Assembly (NCBI GenBank): GCA_003724285.1
Contig: RHFB01000039.1
Location: forward strand, 1 to 36,570
Length of the DNA: 36,570 nucleotides
Direction: 5' to 3'
DNA from: Nitrosopumilus sp. H13
GTDB lineage: Archaea > Thermoproteota > Nitrososphaeria > Nitrososphaerales > Nitrosopumilaceae
Every line of letters starts with the position of its first letter. Position 1 is the stretch's first letter. A program made the translations under genes and the position numbers. Below are positions 32,323-36,570 of this stretch, one piece after another. The notes under the pieces were generated by a model. That model saw only the letters and a program-made list of their open reading frames with translations. It did no database searches and was not told where the DNA came from.

Positions 32323-32644
32323 TCTCATTTTTGCGCCTGTACTCTTTTATTATGTCCTCTGGCGCAAGATCCAGCTCTATTGACGCCTGAATTACAAAGT
32401 GCCATATGTCTATCAGCTCCTCCCTTGCCTCTTTTTTGTCAAACTCTGTGGGGGTCTTCCACCACTTCCAGTTCGTAGTTCTCTGCAGCTCGACTGCCTC
32501 GTGCACTATCGCAGTGGCGAGCGCAGAGACTCTCTCCTCTGCTCCTCCGGGATACCTGTTTGAATCCACCATGCCTGCCAGCTTTTTTTGCAGCTCAAAC
32601 ATCGCCTCCAGCCTGTCTTCTGGCGCCTTTTGTGACAACGACAC
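32291..32644 (-). CDS. All-alpha NTP pyrophosphatase (MazG/dimeric dUTPase-like)
   Basis: The 117-residue helical protein has the metal-binding pattern of this superfamily: HEAVELQ (ExxE) and, after KWWK, EELIDIWHF (ExxD). It resembles dimeric dUTPase-like and MazG-like enzymes that clean nucleotide pools by releasing pyrophosphate. The exact nucleotide cannot be told. Its 3' end overlaps the MtrA-like gene by 32 bases. Confidence 0.83.
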   Translation of the reverse strand: MSLSQKAPEDRLEAMFELQKKLAGMVDSNRYPGGAEERVSALATAIVHEAVELQRTTNWKWWKTPTEFDKKEAREELIDIWHFVIQASIELDLAPEDIIKEYRRKNEINCKRQTDGY

Positions 32645-32674
32645 AAATTCAAGATCTTTACTTTAAATTTCTTT

Positions 32675-33568
32675 TCAGAATCTGATCATCTTCTCATACG
32701 TCCTGAGCCGGCCTGCAATGTCCCGCCTGCGTACATCAAACAGCCTGTCAAGCCCGTATCCCTCGACTGCAAACGATCCCAGTATGTTGCCGTATGCCAC
32801 CGCCTTTTTGATCACGGGCATGCTGGTGGATCTCTTGCTTGCCATGTACCCGATCATCGCGCCTGCAAACGAGTCGCCTGCCCCGGTGGGATCCACCACA
32901 TCCTCAAGGGAGAACCCCGGCGACGGAAATATCATGTCATCATAAAACAAGAGCGAGCCGTGCTCGGCCTTTTTAATCACCACGAACCTTGCACCCCACC
33001 CCATTATCTTTTTTGCACACTTTATCAGATTGAACTCTTTTGTGAGCAGTCTTGCCTCCTCGTCGTTTATCACCACCGCATCTACTGATTTTATCATCTT
33101 TATAACGGACTGCCGCTTTGTAGAGATCCAAAAGTCTATCGTATCGCACATGGAGAACTTTATCCTGTCAAACTCTTTGAGCAGCCTGATGTTCTGATCC
33201 GGATCGTTGTTTGCAAGGTATACGAATTCGGCCCTTCGATAGTCGTCTGGCACGGCCGGCTTGAAGTCTGCCAATACGTTGAGCTCCACCTTTACAGTCG
33301 ACCTGCTGTCCAGAGTCCTGCTGTATCTTCCATCGTACCGGAACGTCCTGCCGTCCTTGACTGTCAGCCCGCGCAGGTCCACCTTTTTAGAGAGCATGTC
33401 CAGGTATTTTTTTGGAAAGTCCCTGCCAGTCACTGCTATCAGCCCTGTTTCCACAAAGTTGCTTGCTGCAATGGATGCAAAGATTGCCGCGCCTCCGAGC
33501 ACGTTTCTTACCGTCTTTTTCGGAGTTCTAATCGTATCAAGCGAGGCGGAGCCAAACACAGCCAGCAT
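32675..33568 (-). CDS. PfkB family carbohydrate/nucleoside kinase
   Basis: The 297-residue protein has the PfkB N-terminal region with GSASLDTI and NVLGGAAIFASIAAS, and the C-terminal signature DPTGAGDSFAGAMIGY, whose Asp is the catalytic base. The middle has VVINDEEARLLT, usual for ribokinase-like enzymes. The sugar or nucleoside substrate is unknown. It starts 12 bases after the LEA14-like gene's stop, on the same strand. Confidence 0.9.
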   Translation of the reverse strand: MLAVFGSASLDTIRTPKKTVRNVLGGAAIFASIAASNFVETGLIAVTGRDFPKKYLDMLSKKVDLRGLTVKDGRTFRYDGRYSRTLDSRSTVKVELNVLADFKPAVPDDYRRAEFVYLANNDPDQNIRLLKEFDRIKFSMCDTIDFWISTKRQSVIKMIKSVDAVVINDEEARLLTKEFNLIKCAKKIMGWGARFVVIKKAEHGSLLFYDDMIFPSPGFSLEDVVDPTGAGDSFAGAMIGYMASKRSTSMPVIKKAVAYGNILGSFAVEGYGLDRLFDVRRRDIAGRLRTYEKMIRF

Positions 33569-33579
33569 TCAACAGGTGG

Positions 33580-34029
33580 TCAGTTCTGATGTATAAATTC
33601 CCTCGCCTGCTCTTCTGTGGGCTGGTGTACAAACGGAACCTTGATGGTTGCAAAAAGAATGTCGTACTCCGTAGTCCCCGAGATCTTGACATTCCTGGAC
33701 TCCCCCGAATCCGAATCCGTCTCAAACGTGCCGCTGGCATGAACGCTTCCCAGCGGAGGCAGCGTAAATGGCTCAAGATGGCCGCTTCCCACAGTCCGTC
33801 CGTCTGCGATGATCTCAAACTTGGTCTGGCCGGCAGTCAGTAATAGCAGCGAGGGATTCTCAAACTCTAGCACAATGTCGTATCTTGAGCGTTCCCCGTA
33901 CTCGTCTAGCAGCTCGCTCTGGGCTATGTTTACCTGAATCTGGGTTGCAGAGGCATACTGGGTATACCCAAAGGCTACCATGCCTGCCACAAAGAGGGCC
34001 ACGAGACCCACCTTTCTGGAGCGTTCCAT
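33580..34029 (-). CDS. LEA14/WHy-like membrane-anchored protein
   Basis: The 149-residue product has an N-terminal membrane anchor (about residues 6-24) and one beta-sandwich domain with RYDIVLEFENPSLLLLTAG and TKFEIIADGRTVGSGHLEPF. The architecture parallels the protein at 21242-21736, so the two are probably distant paralogues. ATG at 34029 (MERSRKVGL) is preferred over upstream starts, which would put extra basic residues before the anchor. Confidence 0.72.
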   Translation of the reverse strand: MERSRKVGLVALFVAGMVAFGYTQYASATQIQVNIAQSELLDEYGERSRYDIVLEFENPSLLLLTAGQTKFEIIADGRTVGSGHLEPFTLPPLGSVHASGTFETDSDSGESRNVKISGTTEYDILFATIKVPFVHQPTEEQAREFIHQN

Positions 34030-34150
34030 GAATGCCTGTCTACAAAACGCCATTTTAACCCCGGAGGGAAAAAATCCGAATAAATTGTGTAAAAGTTTTA
34101 ATCTAATCTCTAACCTCATTAGAGCTAACAAAATAAATCAAAACCGGGAG

Positions 34151-34573
34151 GTGGATTCAAGGGACTTTTACGTTGATAACCAGACCATAGGCGAGGTAAT
34201 AGAGGGCATCTCCGGCCACCTGCCTGAAGGCAGCGCCAGGATGGTATACGGGTCAAAATCTGCAAAAGTCGCAGGCGATGCATACGGTCTGGGAGGCCTG
34301 GATGATGCAGAGGCATTCGAGCCAGAGTTTGCCGACCCAAAGCATATCGACCCCAGCGAGTTGAGATCAAAGCTGCGGATTCTGGAGACGAGCAGTTTTT
34401 TTGACAGGCCGCATACGGTCACAGAGACCGTCGAGCAGCTCCGGGAGTATGGCTGGGCTGCAAGCCCGCTAGATGTATCAAAGGAGCTGGCAAGGATGGC
34501 ATCAAACAGGGAGATTGTGAGAAATTCAGCAGAGAATCTGACCCACTATGTCCGGCAGCCTCTAGCTAGCTAG
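34151..34573 (+). CDS. Winged-helix-like protein of unknown function
   Basis: From GTG at 34151 the product is 140 residues. The first half is loop-rich (IGEVIEGISGHLPEGSARM). The last 70 residues look like a winged helix or similar DNA/protein-binding domain: RSKLRILETSSFFDRPHTV, TVEQLREYGWAASPLDVS, KELARMASNREIVRNSAE. The frame is open further upstream, but a TATA-like TTTTAAT near 34098 argues for this late start. Function unknown; a regulatory role is a guess. Confidence 0.65.
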   Translation: MDSRDFYVDNQTIGEVIEGISGHLPEGSARMVYGSKSAKVAGDAYGLGGLDDAEAFEPEFADPKHIDPSELRSKLRILETSSFFDRPHTVTETVEQLREYGWAASPLDVSKELARMASNREIVRNSAENLTHYVRQPLAS

Positions 34574-34754
34574 CATGGCCGCATTTTTCACAGTCAGAAA
34601 ACGTCTCCCCCTCTAGATGATCAAAGTGCGTGTTGCAGTCATTGCAGGTGTGGTGCATGTCAAAGTATCCGTCCTCCTCGGTCCTGCCAGTCCTGTGGGA
34701 CTCTAGGTCGGCGCTCTTGCAGTTTATGCAGCGGCATCCACATTCGATCTTCAT
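34566..34754 (-). CDS. Small zinc-ribbon protein (62 aa)
   Basis: From ATG at 34754 the product is 62 residues: MKIECGCRCINC, then HTCNDCNTHFDH and DCEKCGHAS. At least three Cys pairs plus His residues suggest one or two zinc-binding knuckles. Rubrerythrin/TFIIB-like zinc ribbons look similar, but no family is certain. The TATA-like TATATGCG lies about 30 bases upstream. It overlaps the winged-helix-like gene by 8 bases at their 3' ends. Confidence 0.7.
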   Translation of the reverse strand: MKIECGCRCINCKSADLESHRTGRTEEDGYFDMHHTCNDCNTHFDHLEGETFSDCEKCGHAS

Positions 34755-34795
34755 TGCCCGACAGCGTATTATAGCGGCGCCGCATATACAAACCA
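34755..34795. promoter_or_regulatory. Overlapping divergent promoters of two zinc microproteins
   Basis: Within 41 bases there is a TATTATAG box (34767-34774) about 22-29 bases before the plus-strand TTG at 34796. There is also a TATATGCG box (minus strand, near 34781-34788) about 27-34 bases before the minus-strand ATG at 34754. Each box lies inside the other gene's promoter, so expression could be mutually exclusive. Confidence 0.45.
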
Positions 34796-34948
34796 TTGGA
34801 AGAAAGTGACGTGCCGCCGGAGATTGACGAGCACCTCAAGCTGTTTGGAAAGGAGCCGTGGGAGGTGGACTATGGGGAAAAATGCCCCTTATGCGAGACC
34901 CGGATTGACGAGTACGGCCTTTGCTCGTGCGGCTCTAGTGGAAGCTGA
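34796..34948 (+). CDS. 50-residue zinc-knuckle-like protein
   Basis: The ORF from TTG at 34796 encodes an acidic helical N-terminus (EIDEHLKLFGKEPWEV) and a short Cys motif, CPLCETRI then CSCGSS. The four cysteines (CxxC, CxC) could bind one zinc. It is divergent from another small zinc protein with overlapping promoters. Its end overlaps the next gene's stop by 14 bases. No family recognised. Confidence 0.6.
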   Translation: MEESDVPPEIDEHLKLFGKEPWEVDYGEKCPLCETRIDEYGLCSCGSSGS

Positions 34949-35816
34949 GCCTTCTCAAAAGCGGGTACGCAAGCACCGCCATGAATCCTGCTATCAGCGG
35001 GGCAAAGACTGAAAATTCCGGGATTACCGTGGTTCCTATGATCGTGACCCTTCCGGGCGCATCGGGTTTTGCGGTGATTCCCACACGCGTCTCGCTGATG
35101 TCGTATCCGCTAAACACCACCTTGCTGCCGTTGTGCAGCATTATGTACGGCTTGCCTAGCAGCTCAGTATCAAAGACTGCGATGACATACGTGTCCGCGT
35201 CATCTACATCAAAGCTGATGCTCCTTTCGGGCTGGTTGAACTCGAAATTTTCCACCCCTGCAAGCGTCCTGATCTCCACCGGAAACTCCCTGTTCTCCCA
35301 GCTTGCAACATGCATACTTTTTGGAGCATCGACCATGTATTCCAGAACCATCTGGCATCCGTGGCATGCAAACCTCTTGTCGGTCTTTGTGTACAGCGGC
35401 TTTCCGTTGATAAATGCAAGCTCTGCATCATCTGGTACCGTAAATACCACCGTGTCCGTATACAAAAAGTCCAGAGTCCAGACACCATCTACAAGCCTTG
35501 CATAGTCTTGCAGCTCGTACTCGACTAGTACCACCCCCCTGTCTGCAGGGATCACCGCGCCCGTGGCATCCATGCTGACTATCTCGCCTCCAAGACCGTC
35601 TGTGATCCGCAGATTATGCGCTGGCGCCCCCACAAACTCCAAGCCCGTCGGCTCTGTAGAGCTCGTGATGCGGTGCTTTACGCTTGCGTCTCCCTCCGAG
35701 TCAATCACTACCTCGATGCGCTCCTGCTCTGCACCTGGCAGCTCTTGCGCCGCCCCCTGTGGAATGACTGCCACAAGGCAGCCTATGGCAAGTATGGCAA
35801 AAATTTCCGGTCTCAT
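34935..35816 (-). CDS. Exported protein with a PEFG-CTERM-like sorting tail
   Basis: The 293-residue product has a signal peptide (about 1-23, ending GAAQ), a beta-rich extracellular region, and a C-terminal tripartite tail: IPEFSVFAPLIAG, a hydrophobic stretch, then basic RRLSFH. This is the layout of PEFG-CTERM proteins of ammonia-oxidising archaea, predicted to be processed by an archaeosortase, although here the motif reads PEFS rather than PEFG. A CHGC pair at about residue 152 could bind metal or form a disulfide. Its ATG lies next to the cyclophilin stop. Confidence 0.75.
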   Translation of the reverse strand: MRPEIFAILAIGCLVAVIPQGAAQELPGAEQERIEVVIDSEGDASVKHRITSSTEPTGLEFVGAPAHNLRITDGLGGEIVSMDATGAVIPADRGVVLVEYELQDYARLVDGVWTLDFLYTDTVVFTVPDDAELAFINGKPLYTKTDKRFACHGCQMVLEYMVDAPKSMHVASWENREFPVEIRTLAGVENFEFNQPERSISFDVDDADTYVIAVFDTELLGKPYIMLHNGSKVVFSGYDISETRVGITAKPDAPGRVTIIGTTVIPEFSVFAPLIAGFMAVLAYPLLRRLSFH

Positions 35817-36266
35817 TTATTCCACTGTTACACGAACCATCTGGGTCTTTTCCAGGGGGCAGTCGTTCCCATCCCTTTTGAGACTGACAATCTTGTCTGC
35901 CACGTCCATGCCCTCTGTCACCTCGCCAAACACGGTATATTCCCTGTCTAGGAACGTGCTGTCGCTAGTCACTATGAAAAACTGCGAGCCTGCACTGTCC
36001 GGATCCTGGGATCTGGCCATGGAAACCATGCCTCTCAGGTGGGATTTTGAGCTAAATTCGGCCTTTATGGTGTATCCGGGACCCCCCATTCCCCAGGTGT
36101 CCTTGCTGCCTGCCTTTGTGTTGGGGTCGCCCCCCTGAATCATGAATCCGGGAATGACCCTGTGAAACAGGGTTCCGTCATAGAATCCCTCCCTGGCCAG
36201 CTTTTCAAAGTTTCGTACGGTCTCTGGTGCCAGTTCGGGCGCAAGTTTAAAAGTAATACTGCCCAG
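35817..36266 (-). CDS. Cyclophilin-type peptidyl-prolyl cis-trans isomerase
   Basis: Matches the small cyclophilins: APELAPETVRNFEKLAREG, GTLFHRVIPGFMIQGGDP (with the catalytic Arg), GSQFFIVTSD and YTVFGEVTEGMDV. The family N-terminus is present, but the frame has no ATG, GTG or TTG before a stop at 36276-36278; the first canonical start is the internal ATG at 36143. I use CTG at 36266 (149 aa). An ATG at 36274 lies one frame away, so a one-base difference would restore a normal start. It has no signal peptide. The exported protein gene follows directly. Confidence 0.85.
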   Translation of the reverse strand: MGSITFKLAPELAPETVRNFEKLAREGFYDGTLFHRVIPGFMIQGGDPNTKAGSKDTWGMGGPGYTIKAEFSSKSHLRGMVSMARSQDPDSAGSQFFIVTSDSTFLDREYTVFGEVTEGMDVADKIVSLKRDGNDCPLEKTQMVRVTVE

Positions 36267-36456
36267 TCTGACATATCAGCATAAGAGTCTTTTGTGAACG
36301 GCATCTTTAAAATTTTTATAGTTGTTCTGCCATTTTGAAAAATTTACAACCGGCGTTGCGTTTTTCGCTGATAAATTTATGATTGAATACTGCTCTATGA
36401 TCTTTACACTTATGAACTTTTTTCACAGCCCTGATCCGGGATCCTGCAAGTTATAG

Positions 36457-36466
36457 TGTTATATAG
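36457..36466 (+). promoter_or_regulatory. TATA box of the right-edge ORF
   Basis: GTTATATAG (36458-36466 region) lies about 20-30 bases before the TTG codons at 36485 and 36488. The rest of the 36275-36484 gap is A+T-rich promoter sequence for the two divergent genes; I see no gene in it. Confidence 0.5.
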
Positions 36467-36484
36467 AACTGATAAAGTGTAACC

Positions 36485-36570
36485 TTGTTGAATCGCACAA
36501 ACCAGAGCTCGGTGATCAAAGAAGCGATTAATTCTTATCTAGACAAGGGGATTACTGACAAGCAGGACAT
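36485..36570 (+). CDS. Start of an ORF cut off by the window edge
   Basis: Two consecutive TTG codons (36485, 36488) open a frame that runs to the end of the window. It encodes NRTNQSSVIKEAINSYLD then KGITDKQD. The helical, polar start resembles the N-terminus of small HTH regulators, but only about 28 residues are visible, so no family call is made. The upstream TATA box supports it as a gene. Confidence 0.5.
   Translation, partial: MLNRTNQSSVIKEAINSYLDKGITDKQD

Noticed and set aside
1-36570. CRISPR arrays, rRNA genes, insertion sequences, integrase or phage genes
   Set aside because: No regularly spaced repeats, rRNA motifs, transposase or integrase motifs were seen; apart from 28561-29120 the window reads as core chromosome.

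Overview
The window looks like a chromosomal segment of an ammonia-oxidising archaeon type (Thaumarchaeota/Nitrososphaerota), most like the G+C-rich Cenarchaeum relatives. The evidence is archaeal core genes: glycerol-1-phosphate dehydrogenase, RpoL, transcription factor S, PCNA, aCPSF1, a proteasome beta subunit, SepF, and the archaeal pantoate kinase/phosphopantothenate synthetase pair. It also rests on cobalamin genes (bluB, cobJ), a PEFG-CTERM-like tail, archaeal TATA boxes about 25 bases before many starts, frequent TTG/GTG starts, and a tRNA with a non-canonical D-loop intron. The species assignment is inference. Coding is very dense on both strands, with many convergent 3' overlaps.

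Layout. 1-3.2 kb: a minus-strand export-type ABC operon (permease, ATPase, exported protein), divergent from a two-HTH Lrp/AsnC-like regulator. 4.2-5.8 kb: a Nudix hydrolase and an AbrB-PhoU regulator. 5.8-9.7 kb: a coenzyme A operon (pantoate kinase, phosphopantothenate synthetase, panB, coaBC) with a small ORF interrupted by a stop at its end. 9.7-13.5 kb: methyltransferase, anchored protein, M24 peptidase, PP-loop tRNA-modification enzyme, SepF. 13.5-17.9 kb: one continuous ORF joining a full proteasome beta subunit to a full aCPSF1, then G1P dehydrogenase and a long FKBP. 17.9-21.7 kb: class V aminotransferase, NadM, RtcA, a CopD-like membrane protein, a LEA14-like anchored protein. 21.7-24.2 kb: tRNA-Val, BluB, intron-containing tRNA-Arg, a dual-specificity phosphatase, two tandem paralogous microproteins and an unknown protein. 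24.2-28.6 kb: RpoL-TFS-PCNA, aspartate kinase, a secreted two-repeat protein. 28.56-29.12 kb: a 560-base unit flanked by 36-base imperfect inverted repeats, holding a tiny secreted peptide and a broken ORF. 29.2-36.6 kb: cobJ, TyrRS, a membrane protein, a deleted DegT relic, an MtrA-like corrinoid-site protein, an all-alpha NTP pyrophosphatase, a PfkB kinase, a second LEA14-like protein, a winged-helix-like protein, two divergent zinc microproteins, a PEFG-CTERM-like protein, a cyclophilin and a truncated ORF at the right edge.

How the genes fit together. Three threads stand out: complete mid-pathway CoA synthesis in one operon; cobalamin synthesis (bluB, cobJ) in the same window as a possible corrinoid-binding MtrA homologue; and a proteasome/RNA-processing gene pair that reads as a single protein. 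The most unusual observations are that fusion, the inverted-repeat-bounded unit, the 17-base tRNA intron, the C33 tRNA-Val, and several microproteins and gene relics too short for routine gene finding.
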